Source: DATFNI01 sp963787205 (GTDB lineage Bacteria; Bacteroidota; Rhodothermia; Balneolales; DATFMH01). From it: DNA of 64,000 nucleotides. The position numbers were made by a program, and so were the translations under genes. Below are positions 1 to 8,842 of the stretch, piece after piece; within the stretch, counting starts at the first letter, position 1, and each line of letters opens with the position of its first letter. The DNA is taken from the NCBI GenBank assembly GCA_963787205.1, contig CAWBCD010000045.1, positions 1-64,000 on the forward strand. The letters run 5' to 3'. The notes beneath the pieces were generated by a model that was not told the DNA's origin, did not search any database, and saw nothing but the letters and a program-made list of their open reading frames with translations.

Positions 1-740
1 TTAACGGCCGTTGGGATCTCTTTTTCCTTGCGTACCGGATGTAGCGGAACAGCATCAAGGAATGGCAGGATATGATCATAGCTGAAACTGAAGATATTCA
101 TGCTCACACCGATCCATCCGTCCTCTCGTCTGGCTGCCTCAACTTCCCCGGGTGTTGGTTTTTCGATGATGTCGGTTACGTACTCTTCTTCATCCTTTGC
201 GATGACGGCAAAAGCTTCGATCCTTTCAGCGTCAAATTCGAGTGCATCGCGGTCATAATCTATGAGCGCATTGGGATGTTCATGGTTGAGCAAAAGATTC
301 AGAGCATTGACGGAATACAGATTATCGCTGTTGCACACCGTAAGTTTTTGTCCGGTCCAGTCTTTCCGGGATTGAAGTGCCTGGTACAGCGCATCGGCTG
401 TTCCCAGTGGTTTTTCCCGACCAGAAGGTATCCTTTGCACGGCGTAGGAGATACTCAGACCGTGAAACTCGTTGAACCGTTCCTCACTTCCGTAATACGA
501 TTTAATGCTGTTTGATCTTTCATTGATGACGATCACGATATCTGTGTACCCGGATTTACGGGCGTTAAAAAGCAGGTAATCGAGAAAGGGACGGTTATCG
601 TCGCCAACGCCAAGCATCGATTTTTCCTTGTGATCAGCTTCACTAAGCAACCGGGAGTCGACGTCCTTACCGAGATCGAACGCTCTTTTCATCCTCGAGG
701 AGACGCCGCCCGCTAAAATCACTAACCTTCCATTATTCAT
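1..740 (-). CDS. Sugar-phosphate nucleotidyltransferase, partial (C-terminus beyond window edge)
   Basis: An open frame starts at ATG 740-738 and runs without a stop to base 1, giving about 246 residues of a protein truncated by the window edge. The N-terminus has the nucleotidyltransferase signature LAGGVSSRM (residues about 9-17), followed by GVGDDNRPFLDYLL, where a family member normally has its acceptor-sugar region, and NSDNLY, a likely metal/nucleotide-binding aspartate. Family knowledge: such enzymes join a sugar-1-phosphate to NTP, giving NDP-sugar and pyrophosphate, in the cytoplasm. The gene lies downstream of a GHMP sugar kinase on the same strand, so a kinase-then-uridylyltransferase salvage of one sugar is a reasonable inference. 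The exact sugar and nucleotide cannot be read from the sequence. Confidence 0.8.
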   Translation of the reverse strand, partial: MNNGRLVILAGGVSSRMKRAFDLGKDVDSRLLSEADHKEKSMLGVGDDNRPFLDYLLFNARKSGYTDIVIVINERSNSIKSYYGSEERFNEFHGLSISYAVQRIPSGREKPLGTADALYQALQSRKDWTGQKLTVCNSDNLYSVNALNLLLNHEHPNALIDYDRDALEFDAERIEAFAVIAKDEEEYVTDIIEKPTPGEVEAARREDGWIGVSMNIFSFSYDHILPFLDAVPLHPVRKEKEIPTAV

Positions 741-1076
741 TGAATGATCTCCTGTACCCAAAGTCCAATTGATATATCGGTTTATATTGTCTGTCTATGG
801 CAATTCCTAAAATGACAGAATCCGGTATAAGATCGAATAGTGTTTTAAGCAATACAATATGTCAACCTACCCTCAAAAAGTGTCCTGATACGGTTGAATA
901 TCGATATAAAATGATAGCCTTTTCTGAGATTCCCATTTTCATGGGAATGACGAGCGTTTTTTATCGTCGTAGACTTATTATGATGAGATTCACTGAACCT
1001 TAAGTAGAGAAAACAATTTTAACATTGTTCCCCACCTCGGGTATGTGACCTTTCTTATCAAAAGTCACATTTCTCC
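741..1076. other. Intergenic stretch between nucleotidyltransferase and GHMP kinase genes
   Basis: These 336 bases separate two minus-strand genes. I see no convincing gene. A 7-bp inverted repeat (ATGTGAC at 1043-1049, GTCACAT at 1064-1070) lies just past the kinase stop but has no T-run after it on the minus strand, so it is not a clear terminator. The AT-rich segment next to 740 probably holds the promoter or leader of the nucleotidyltransferase gene; no consensus promoter could be fixed by eye. Confidence 0.5.
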
Positions 1077-2171
1077 TTAGGTGAAATTCTCCGAAAATGT
1101 TCCTTTATCAGTCTGGATTACATAAGCTTTTCCTCCCGCTCCTTCGATGGCATCCTTGACGATATCAGGGTTCTCAGGAGCATAGGCAAACATACACCCC
1201 CCGCCGCCCGATCCGTTTATTTTGGCGCCATAAGCGCCCGCATTCAGCGCAGCGGCAATCATACTATCGATTTTCGGGGTAGAGATTCTTAAGATGTCAC
1301 GCAACACCGTCTGGTGTTCGTTCAGTAATCGGCCTATTCCCTGATGATCTAATGGTTGAGTGGTCAATACCGTTTCAGCCTTTTTTGTAATCTCCCTGTT
1401 TCTGATGGTGCCGGTCAACAGATCAAATTGCTCATGATTCAGGCTGCCGGAATATTTTTTAAGATCCTTTTCCTTTACGGTGTGGAGGGAAAAATCCGGA
1501 TATTTTTTCTTCAGCTCCTTAGCGATATTTTGTACCTGTTTTTTAACCCGCGACAGAATGGATTGGGTGTCTTTGGGTTCCCGGGAGTCTCCAAGAACAA
1601 AACTGCCGGGATTTGCATCTAATTTTTCGATCTTGATCTTTGGATAGGAATCAAGAGCAATAATACCTCCTACAGCCGTCGTATACTGGTCCATCATGCC
1701 GCCCGGTTCGGAAAATTCGAGTACTTCGGCCTCATAGGCATATTCGGCAATCTTTTCGGGATTGAGTTCTTTTTGCTGATCACTAATCTTTGAAAGAAAA
1801 TGGATCCATGAAACGATCAGGGCAGAGGAACTGGATGTACCCGAATTGATGGGAATATTGCCTTTCACTACGCAATCCACACCCTTTGAAAAAGTGAAAC
1901 CGTGGCGGATCAGGACATTTATCGAACTCTTGAAGTAATCGCGTTCTTTTTTATATGAGAGTGGCTTGTCTAGTGAAAACGTCTCCTTATCCTGTATGTC
2001 AGGCAGATCGATCGTAACAAGGGCATCGTTTCGCTTATTCCCCTCAACGGATATTCTCAGGGAGATGGCACACGCAATAACAGGCAAATTCAGGTAATCC
2101 TGGTGCTCGCCGAACAGGCAGATTCGTCCGGGTGTGGATACACGAAGTTTATGATAACAGTTTCCTATCAT
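1077..2171 (-). CDS. GHMP-family sugar kinase (galactokinase-like)
   Basis: The 364-residue protein has the three GHMP kinase motifs: a galactokinase-style N-terminal motif STPGRICLFGEHQDY (residues 12-26), the ATP-binding loop GTSSSSAL (111-118) and the C-terminal loop GSGGGGC (320-326). The GEHQDY form is that of galactokinases, where it contacts the sugar, so a hexose or pentose 1-kinase is more likely than a mevalonate- or homoserine-type enzyme. It acts in the cytoplasm with ATP. The gene sits between a sodium:solute symporter gene and a nucleotidyltransferase gene, with an alpha-galactosidase-like gene further upstream. That context supports phosphorylation of an imported sugar, perhaps galactose or arabinose. 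Substrate specificity is inference; the family is secure. Confidence 0.85.
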   Translation of the reverse strand: MIGNCYHKLRVSTPGRICLFGEHQDYLNLPVIACAISLRISVEGNKRNDALVTIDLPDIQDKETFSLDKPLSYKKERDYFKSSINVLIRHGFTFSKGVDCVVKGNIPINSGTSSSSALIVSWIHFLSKISDQQKELNPEKIAEYAYEAEVLEFSEPGGMMDQYTTAVGGIIALDSYPKIKIEKLDANPGSFVLGDSREPKDTQSILSRVKKQVQNIAKELKKKYPDFSLHTVKEKDLKKYSGSLNHEQFDLLTGTIRNREITKKAETVLTTQPLDHQGIGRLLNEHQTVLRDILRISTPKIDSMIAAALNAGAYGAKINGSGGGGCMFAYAPENPDIVKDAIEGAGGKAYVIQTDKGTFSENFT

Positions 2172-2200
2172 GTCATAATTTCTATATGGTTTAGGGCCAT

Positions 2201-2280
2201 AGTACTTAGGAGTGCCTAAAGTACTTAGGAGTACTTAAAGTATTTGTTGATCAGGTTGAAATTTACTTTAAGTACTTTAG
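2201..2280. repeat. Imperfect intergenic repeats of AGTACTT
   Basis: The word AGTACTT occurs at 2201, 2220, 2230 and 2271, with near-copies in both orientations (TACTTTAAGTA, CCTAAAGTACTTAGG) between the kinase start and the symporter stop. The last copy overlaps the symporter stop codon. The word is nearly self-complementary, so the tract can fold. It resembles other short-period tracts found between genes in this window. No function can be assigned. Confidence 0.6.
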
Positions 2281-3923
2281 TTTGTGTAAGTACGCCACAA
2301 CCCGCCGGCAAAGTAGATAATCATTCCGGTGACGCTGGTCGTGGAAGCAAACTCCATTCCCTTGCTTCCCATGATGATTCCGCTAATAAATATGATCAGA
2401 CCCAAAAAGAAAATACCCATGCTTAGCCTTCCCATCCTGGTTTTGGGAATAATGTTGTAAATGTCTTTCGATTCAATTTCTTCATCACTGATCTGTTTCG
2501 CCTTCCAGATCGAGGCAAGTGTTACGCTTTGTTCATCCCGGGTAAGCAAACTGATTATAGGAGTAACGACCAGTGCCACACCTGCCGAAATAAAGGTGGT
2601 TGTATTGATATCCAGGTGATAGAAGTACTCGCATATGATCCCGGCAAGCGCCCCGGCCGTGTAGCCGCCAATCGCTCCCTGCCAATTGACCCTTTTCCAT
2701 AACAACCCATAGACGATGGCGATGACGAACAGCGGCATATCCATAATGGCAATGATCTTCAGGTAGGCATTGACTGCCCCGCCGAGTATCGGTACCCAAT
2801 AGGCAAACAAGATCATCACAATTCCGGCAAGTACCGTGACGATCCGTGCAACAAAGATCACATCTTTATCGGTAGCTTTGCGATTAAAGACGTTCTCATA
2901 AATATCACTGGCGAAAATGGTTGCGACGCCATTCAGGTTACCGGAAATCGTCGACAGTTGTGAGGAGAGGAGTCCTACGACCACGAATCCCAGCACGACA
3001 TTTGGGATCAGTTTGGCGATCAGAAGTGGGACAGCGGTATCGGAATTGACGAGGTGTGGAAAGATAACACGTGCCGCCAGACCCGGGATATTCCACAACA
3101 AAGCGAAAGGAGTGGTAATGATGCCGGCAAGCACCAGTCCTTTGGCAACAGTCCTTGTACTTTCGGCACCAAAGGCTCTTTGCAGTAACCCCTGGTCGAC
3201 GCAGGCCCATTCGATGCCAAGAAGAAAAATGGCCAGTACAAATTTCCAGTTGTACGTTCCCGTTTTCTGGACGAGTGTCAGTGCCCCTTTGGGCAGTTTT
3301 GACACCATGCCCGGCCACCAGCCGATGTAGCTCATGGCAAGCGGGAGCAGGATGAGGGCGCTGCCCAACATCAATACAAACTGAATGACATCCGTGAACG
3401 CCACCGACCACATCCCACCAAGCATGGTATAGATGATGACGACTACCGAGAATATAAGCACCCAGGCCGTGAACGAATGGAGTCCGGTAATTATTTGCGC
3501 CGCTATAACGGCGGCATACAAGACGACTCCCAACCAAAAAGAAAGCCTGAAAATCCATATGAAAGCGACGAATGTGCGAACACCCTTGCTGTAGCGCAAT
3601 TCAAGAAATTCGGGTACCGTACGGATGCGCAGTCTTCTGAAAATGGGAATGACAAACAGGCCGGAAATTACCAGGGCCATGTCTCCGGTCCAGGTCTGCC
3701 AGATGATGGGGATACCGTCTTTATAGGCGATGCCGGCCTGCCCGACAAAACTGTACAAGTTGACGTTCGTCGCTGCAAGGACTGCCGCCAGGATGAATGG
3801 GGTGAGGTTGCGTCCGGCCAGGTAGAAGTCGTCCGAGCTCCCGACCCAACGGTAGAAAATGGAACCCACATAAAATATCCCGATCAGGAAAACAAAGACG
3901 ATAATATAATCAGCAAGGTTCAC
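2277..3923 (-). CDS. Sodium:solute symporter (SSS family)
   Basis: A 548-residue, strongly hydrophobic protein with about 13-14 membrane segments. It begins with a helix (residues 3-24) followed by YRWVGSSDDFYLAGRNLTP, the SSS-family signature in which a short loop leads to FYLAGR. Inner helices carry the family's small-residue and aromatic pattern (TNVNLYSFVGQAGIAY, GGMWSVAFTD). Family knowledge: these carriers couple sodium entry to uptake of sugars, sugar acids or other solutes across the inner membrane. The length is typical of sugar-transporting members. The gene is flanked upstream by a small membrane protein gene and downstream by a sugar kinase gene, so the likely cargo is the sugar released by the cluster's hydrolase. 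The cargo is inference. Confidence 0.9.
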   Translation of the reverse strand: MNLADYIIVFVFLIGIFYVGSIFYRWVGSSDDFYLAGRNLTPFILAAVLAATNVNLYSFVGQAGIAYKDGIPIIWQTWTGDMALVISGLFVIPIFRRLRIRTVPEFLELRYSKGVRTFVAFIWIFRLSFWLGVVLYAAVIAAQIITGLHSFTAWVLIFSVVVIIYTMLGGMWSVAFTDVIQFVLMLGSALILLPLAMSYIGWWPGMVSKLPKGALTLVQKTGTYNWKFVLAIFLLGIEWACVDQGLLQRAFGAESTRTVAKGLVLAGIITTPFALLWNIPGLAARVIFPHLVNSDTAVPLLIAKLIPNVVLGFVVVGLLSSQLSTISGNLNGVATIFASDIYENVFNRKATDKDVIFVARIVTVLAGIVMILFAYWVPILGGAVNAYLKIIAIMDMPLFVIAIVYGLLWKRVNWQGAIGGYTAGALAGIICEYFYHLDINTTTFISAGVALVVTPIISLLTRDEQSVTLASIWKAKQISDEEIESKDIYNIIPKTRMGRLSMGIFFLGLIIFISGIIMGSKGMEFASTTSVTGMIIYFAGGLWRTYTN

Positions 3924-4064
3924 GCTATAAGTATTTACTCAGTGGTTCTCGGTGTAATCTCTGTGACTCTCGGTGTTCCTGCTTTTTTTGTTACAAAGTT
4001 TACTAAGGAGCACTGAGGGTGACAGAGAATAAGTTGTTCAATTATATTCATGCATATAGACTTT

Positions 4065-4199
4065 TCAGGAGTCATCACCTTTCTTATGCTTCCTGTTTTC
4101 GAGCACCTTTTTGAACTCTCTGATCGGTATGAAAATCCACACTACCAGGATGATGAAACCGATGAGCCATATGCCCCATGTTCGCCAGTCGAAATACAT
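4065..4199 (-). CDS. Small single-span membrane protein, possible symporter accessory
   Basis: A 44-residue protein starting MYFDWRTWGIW, with one membrane helix (about residues 9-27) and a charged cytoplasmic tail (EFKKVLENRKHKKGDD). A longer frame reaches upstream to 4256, but the extra 19 residues (rich in Cys/Ser and Phe) do not fit, and ATG 4199-4197 gives a clean protein. It lies just upstream of the sodium:solute symporter gene on the same strand. Small proteins of this shape, with an aromatic N-terminus and a basic tail, are often encoded beside SSS transporters; an accessory or stabilising role is inferred from that. Too short for a firm family call. Confidence 0.6.
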   Translation of the reverse strand: MYFDWRTWGIWLIGFIILVVWIFIPIREFKKVLENRKHKKGDDS

Positions 4200-4214
4200 G
4201 TATGCTCTTATTTT

Positions 4215-4240
4215 TAAGTTGAAAGTTGAAAGTGAAAAGG
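4215..4240. repeat. Short repeat tract (GTTGAAA units)
   Basis: Two adjoining copies of AGTTGAAAG plus a third variant (AGTGAAAAG) lie between the small membrane protein gene and the hydrolase gene. This is one of several short-period tracts between genes in the window. No function is evident. Confidence 0.4.
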
Positions 4241-4330
4241 AGCAGCAACGATACATCCTGGCAAAAGCTGACTAACTTTAACCTTTATCCTTGTAACAGC
4301 ATATCTCATTCTCTAATCTTCCTTCCAAAA

Positions 4331-6985
4331 TCATTGTGATGGCGAGATTTCATAACTCTTTATCGGGATGATATCCTTTTGAATATTCGCCGGGTACGGT
4401 TTGGCCGGCAGTATCTCATGGTCAATAGACGATTTTGAGGATGCACGTCCTAACTTTTTGCCCGTCAATGATTCATCGGAGATGATCCATGAACTGATTT
4501 GACCTTTTTCGGGAGATGCGAAACTCCCCGAATAGTCAATCTGGTTTTTACCAGGAGCCATGGATGCCGTTACCCAGAACCACTTCCCATGTTCCTGTTC
4601 GATGTGAAGTTTTGCTGCAACCCCGTTGATTTTAATTTTGAAATCAGGCCAGTCCTTTTTCTGTAACGCCGTATCTGATTTCAGTAAAAATCCGAATTTG
4701 GCATTTTTGTAAAAATTGGGCAGGGAAATTTTCACGTGGGAAACAAATGCCTGTCCGTCGTTCCTTGTTGGCAACTCTTCTTCACAAGTCAGGTCAGCTT
4801 TTTTACTGCCGAATCGAACATTTCCCAATTTTCTTTTTCCAACAGATTCAATCTCTTCCCGTTTCCCGGTCTCACCATAAACGGTAATCCTTCCGTTATC
4901 CAAAGCATATTTTACACCAACCGGCAGCTTCTTATCCATCTTGTCGGCAGGTATCAATTCGGCAGCAAGTACTTCATATCCATCCAGATTGACGGTTAGA
5001 TTTTGATTCATTTTTACCGGTTTGGGCAGGATGAGATTATACGGATAAATGACTTTCACATAATATTCCGTTGAAGGATCGATATCACCGAGGTCGGGGG
5101 TCATATCAAAGCTGACCGTTCTTTTGGAGACATCCGGATTGCGCAATAGCAGTATTCCCTTGTCCTTGCGCATATGCAGGTACCCATATGCCTGATCCTC
5201 TATGGGGTTACCCAGTATCATTCTGGTTTTCTCGAGTACCTGTTTATTCGCTTTTGCCCATTTGATCGACGAGGCAATAGCATTCCACTCACCGTTGGAA
5301 AGCAGGTCGGGGGACACGTACAATTCCCACATCATCACACCGCGGCCGAAGTACATCATCACCGCGTTGCTGAATGAATCCAGTGATTCGTTTTTGCCAC
5401 CCAGGAAATTCAATCGGCCTTTGATGATGCCGTGGGTCATCAGGCTCGACATCGGAAACAACAGGTTGAGCTTGCGATAGTCATTCCACAGAACAGCATC
5501 CTTGTAGGTGATGGCCTTGTCGCGGTCATTCAGAGAAGGGACATTTTCAGCATAACCATAATCCTCGCCCTGCATCCAGATACAATCGGCATATTTGAGC
5601 CACCATGGGGAGAGCCAGGTGCCGGTGGTTATATTCAAAAAGATATCCGGGTTAACTTTGCGAACGGCTTTTATGATGTCGATGTAGGTGGATACATTCG
5701 CCTCCCTGGAGTAGATGCCGGGAAGGTGACCATGCCCCGGATCGTTTGATGCGAGCAGGAATCCATCCCATTTAAAGTAACCAAGACTGTATTTTTTCGC
5801 ATAATTGACCATCCTCTCTTTAAAAGCGGCCTTGTACTTCGTCCCGGTAAAATCCAGGAAGTCTCCCGTTCTTTCATAACCGTGCGCGGCACCCCAGTCA
5901 ACCCTGATGTTCCTGTTGGAGTAGCCGCAAATGGGTGATGCCCAGATGCCCAGCCTGGTATGCATCGGCTTTAAGGCCTGGACCAGCGGGGTAAAACCGT
6001 GGGGAAAACGGGTTGAGTCGATTCGCCACAGGCTTCGATAATTATCCCAGCCGTCGTCCAGCACAAATGCATTCAGGGAGATATTGTACCTGTCGTACAG
6101 GTATTTTTTGAATGTCTGAATCCGATTCAGGACATTTTTCTGATTCATGATGCTCGCGGAGTCCTTGACGATAGCGGGATTCCTGAAGTCATACCAGGAG
6201 TTATAAAGCAGGTAGGGACGGGTACCATTGACCTTGATACCATCGACGTAATCCATGAAGGTCTGTTCCAGCTTGACTTTTGATGGGGCTGCGCCAATAA
6301 TCGAGGTATGGGTGATAAAGGGCTTCTTCTTGATTTCTTTGCCAACCACGTACCCGATTCGTACCCTGTTGCCGGCTATCTTATTCATCACGGTTGGATA
6401 CTCGACACCGAGAAACAGGTCGTTGTTGAAAACCGGCTGTCCGAATTGTCCGCGTGAAAAATCGCTATTGTCAAATGTCATCGATTCCACATACATCCTG
6501 TCCAGGAATTGTATACCGTAGGATGAGTCGGCGACTGCAATCCATTTTCTCAGGGAAAACTCATTGGGAAGAACTTCATAGTTCGCGGTCAGACGGAATT
6601 TGGTATCCTCCCAGTTGAATTTAAAATTCAGCGACAGCTTTTTCCCTCCGTTCTCCAGGTCCGACTCCTTGTAGCCGTCGAACGTGAAATCCTTTGCCGT
6701 GAGGATGACATCATTTTCACCATTCTGGTCCTCACCGTAGGCGGGGCCGATACCGGAAAAGACAATTTGCATGGCAAAGACATCCGATTTTACATGATAA
6801 GTTTTCCCGGATAGCTTATTCACGATTTCGGTTGTGCCGACATCCTTTGATGCAATGCTTATGACGCGTTCGATGTATTTGTTGCCAATAACAAGATCAC
6901 CGTTTTGCTTTTTTATGTAGGCATTATTCTGAGCCATTACCTGCACGGCAGGCAGGAGAACGAAGAGGAGTATTTTTTTAATCAT
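4331..6985 (-). CDS. Secreted clan GH-D glycosidase (alpha-galactosidase/GH36-like)
   Basis: An 884-residue protein with a signal peptide (MIKKILLFVLLPAVQVMAQ, cleaved near residue 18). An N-terminal beta-sandwich (about 20-250) precedes a TIM barrel (about 255-590) containing VLDDGWD (308-314) and YFKWDG (403-408), whose Asp407 matches the nucleophile of clan GH-D alpha-galactosidases. A later aspartate in ADCIWMQGED (about 466-475) is the candidate acid/base. A C-terminal region of about 250 residues looks like beta-domains. It probably cleaves terminal alpha-galactosyl or related residues in the periplasm or at the surface. It lies upstream of the symporter, kinase and nucleotidyltransferase genes, fitting a hydrolysis-uptake-activation chain. 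The exact family within the clan and the substrate are uncertain. Confidence 0.75.
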   Translation of the reverse strand: MIKKILLFVLLPAVQVMAQNNAYIKKQNGDLVIGNKYIERVISIASKDVGTTEIVNKLSGKTYHVKSDVFAMQIVFSGIGPAYGEDQNGENDVILTAKDFTFDGYKESDLENGGKKLSLNFKFNWEDTKFRLTANYEVLPNEFSLRKWIAVADSSYGIQFLDRMYVESMTFDNSDFSRGQFGQPVFNNDLFLGVEYPTVMNKIAGNRVRIGYVVGKEIKKKPFITHTSIIGAAPSKVKLEQTFMDYVDGIKVNGTRPYLLYNSWYDFRNPAIVKDSASIMNQKNVLNRIQTFKKYLYDRYNISLNAFVLDDGWDNYRSLWRIDSTRFPHGFTPLVQALKPMHTRLGIWASPICGYSNRNIRVDWGAAHGYERTGDFLDFTGTKYKAAFKERMVNYAKKYSLGYFKWDGFLLASNDPGHGHLPGIYSREANVSTYIDIIKAVRKVNPDIFLNITTGTWLSPWWLKYADCIWMQGEDYGYAENVPSLNDRDKAITYKDAVLWNDYRKLNLLFPMSSLMTHGIIKGRLNFLGGKNESLDSFSNAVMMYFGRGVMMWELYVSPDLLSNGEWNAIASSIKWAKANKQVLEKTRMILGNPIEDQAYGYLHMRKDKGILLLRNPDVSKRTVSFDMTPDLGDIDPSTEYYVKVIYPYNLILPKPVKMNQNLTVNLDGYEVLAAELIPADKMDKKLPVGVKYALDNGRITVYGETGKREEIESVGKRKLGNVRFGSKKADLTCEEELPTRNDGQAFVSHVKISLPNFYKNAKFGFLLKSDTALQKKDWPDFKIKINGVAAKLHIEQEHGKWFWVTASMAPGKNQIDYSGSFASPEKGQISSWIISDESLTGKKLGRASSKSSIDHEILPAKPYPANIQKDIIPIKSYEISPSQ

Positions 6986-7016
6986 CCCGGAATTTTTTAC
7001 TGGGTTAATGTGTGCA

Positions 7017-7823
7017 TTACTTATGCTGACGGAATAACCACGCCATCACCTGTGGATCACTATAGGCCCCAAGCCACGCGAAGTGACCGACTCCCGGATA
7101 TACGGTATAACCGGGATGGGCGCCGGCCTTTATCAGGGCGTTGACCATCTCACGGGAATATTTGGGATTGACTGCCGGATCTTCCGCTCCATGGAAATCC
7201 CAGATAGGGATGTGAGCGATGAGCTTGGCTTTTGTCGGATCGCCACCGCCGGCAACCGGAATTGCCGCCGCAAACAGATTGGGCCAGCGTTCGATAGCAT
7301 CGTAGGTACCCAGTCCACCCATTGAAAGACCGGTTATGTAGATCCGGGTTGAGTCGACCGGTGCCTTCTTCATGAGTTGATGAACGAGACCGATCACTAG
7401 TCGCATGGGTTCGGAAGGTTCGGGCAACAAATGAAGCTGCTCGCCTTCTTTGAATCCACTGAAATTCGACCAGTGCATGCTGTCCGGGCACTGTGGTGCG
7501 ATGACGATCGCAGGGTATGCCATCATGTTCTGATCGGTTGCAAAATTCATCACACCCCATTTCAATTGGGCTTTATTATCATGACCTCGCTCGCCGGAAC
7601 CGTGAAGAAAAACAACCAGAGGATAGGTACGCAGGGTATCGTAATCCGGGTACAGGATGCGGTAATTCAGGGTGTCTCCCTTGCCGTCAGCAAATTGTGC
7701 GAATGAAAAGCGCGATTCCTGGGCACGGGTAAGATTAGTGAAGCTCAAAAGAATGATGCCCGTCAATAGTACGGATACACAAGAGCACACAGGGGAAAAA
7801 CGCAGAACCGATGAAGCCTTCAT
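7017..7823 (-). CDS. Secreted alpha/beta-hydrolase esterase (phospholipase/carboxylesterase-like)
   Basis: About 268 residues from ATG 7823-7821, chosen because it begins a good signal peptide ending FTNLTRAQ; an upstream start at 7895 would add 24 polar residues before it. The mature part shows an alpha/beta hydrolase: VVFLHGSGERG oxyanion region, GLSMGG nucleophile elbow, an Asp in HGAEDPAV and a His in GVGHFAW. This is the layout of polyhydroxybutyrate-depolymerase/feruloyl-esterase-like secreted enzymes. It is the first gene of the minus-strand cluster and lies 31 bases before the alpha-galactosidase-like gene. Removal of ester groups from a plant or microbial glycan is the likely role; the ester is unknown. 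Confidence 0.8.
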   Translation of the reverse strand: MKASSVLRFSPVCSCVSVLLTGIILLSFTNLTRAQESRFSFAQFADGKGDTLNYRILYPDYDTLRTYPLVVFLHGSGERGHDNKAQLKWGVMNFATDQNMMAYPAIVIAPQCPDSMHWSNFSGFKEGEQLHLLPEPSEPMRLVIGLVHQLMKKAPVDSTRIYITGLSMGGLGTYDAIERWPNLFAAAIPVAGGGDPTKAKLIAHIPIWDFHGAEDPAVNPKYSREMVNALIKAGAHPGYTVYPGVGHFAWLGAYSDPQVMAWLFRQHK

Positions 7824-8167
7824 TTTATACCTACTTCTTCTTTCGGGGTTAAAGCCATTGAGATAGAATAAAGTAAGTATTTCTGACTTATTCACAACTT
7901 TCCAAAAAAAAGTTAGATCTGCCAGACAAGAATGAGAAAATAAGCAACCGATTCATGATCTTATTGTAGTACGGCGGCTTATGAATTTCAGAATCACAAG
8001 CCAGAAGTGGGGCTTTGGTGAAGGGTATAATTTTATTCAATGTTAACATTAACAATCTGATAACCTTCCACAGGAAATCGGGTCGATAAGTTACGTCTAT
8101 TTGTAATTTTCACGCGATTTGGATAAGCTTGAATGCTTAAATCGTGTTTGTCCTCTTATAGTCTTCA
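7824..8167. promoter_or_regulatory. Divergent intergenic region between the esterase operon and the first fecI gene
   Basis: This 344-base AT-rich gap lies between divergent genes, so promoters for both must be here. A short inverted repeat TGTTAA-CA-TTAACA occupies 8041-8054 and could be an operator, but it is short and unsupported otherwise. I could not place a convincing Bacteroidota TTTG/TAnnTTTG promoter by eye. Confidence 0.45.
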
Positions 8168-8755
8168 ATGAGCTCCTACCCAGGTAACCGGTCTGAATTT
8201 GCTGATCTGTGGCAATTAATTAAGCATGGCGACAAGCAGGCTCTTGGTATCTTATTTAAGGAGACCAATAACCGGATGTTTAATTACGGCTATAAGATTA
8301 TTGAGGATAACGACCTCATTAAAGATGCCATTCAGGACGTATTTGTTACTATTTGGAGACGCCGTACACATTTGGCCGATGTTACATCCGTTCCGGCTTA
8401 CCTTTTTGTTGCATTGAAAATGAGATTATACCGGCTTATTCAGAACGAGCTAAAAAAGTCTGAAAAAGAGATAGATCTGAAGCAGGAAGAAAATAGTTTC
8501 ATTCTCAGTGAAGAAGAAATCCGGATAAGTGATGAAACAGATATCAGAAAGAGGAAAATACTGGCAAAAGCCATTAATAAACTTCCTCCACAAAAGAGAG
8601 AGGTGGTCTATCTTTTTTTCTATAATGGGATGGATTATGATGAGATTTCCGAAATCATGAATATAGATGTCCAGACCGTCAGAAATTATATGTCGATGGC
8701 TATTAAAAAGATTCGAAATGTATTTAATGTGGAAGGAGAGTACTTTACCGGGTAG
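8168..8755 (+). CDS. ECF RNA polymerase sigma factor, FecI type
   Basis: A 195-residue protein with sigma region 2 (about 28-92: NYGYKIIEDNDLIKDAIQDVFVTIW, core-binding and -10 recognition) and region 4 (about 140-190: LPPQKREVVYLFFYNGMDYDEISEIM...QTVRNYMSMAIKKI, a helix-turn-helix for the -35). There is no region 3, as in ECF factors. It is the first plus-strand gene of a PUL whose FecR (10669) and STN-bearing SusC (11763) form the expected partners. Family knowledge: substrate binding to SusC releases the sigma factor via FecR, and it then transcribes the susC operon. Unusually, a carboxylesterase gene lies between fecI and fecR. Unlike the two other sigma factors in the window, it has no hydrophobic C-terminal tail. 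Confidence 0.92.
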   Translation: MSSYPGNRSEFADLWQLIKHGDKQALGILFKETNNRMFNYGYKIIEDNDLIKDAIQDVFVTIWRRRTHLADVTSVPAYLFVALKMRLYRLIQNELKKSEKEIDLKQEENSFILSEEEIRISDETDIRKRKILAKAINKLPPQKREVVYLFFYNGMDYDEISEIMNIDVQTVRNYMSMAIKKIRNVFNVEGEYFTG

Positions 8756-8842
8756 TATAATATTTTGGAAGGGCTTTTATATTTCATTTCATAATGGAAT
8801 ATTGGCTGTCAGGATTTAATCATAACCACTCATCTTTATGTC

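Noticed and set aside
797..1003. 68-codon plus-strand frame in the gap before the nucleotidyltransferase gene
   Set aside because: No family resemblance, no ribosome site, and it lies in the probable promoter/leader area of the opposite strand.
1043..1070. Hairpin after the GHMP kinase as a terminator
   Set aside because: No T-run follows on the minus strand and the stem is only 7 bp plus weak extension.
8041..8054. TGTTAA-CA-TTAACA as an operator
   Set aside because: Only 6 bp per arm in AT-rich DNA and no regulator gene nearby; kept as a note only.
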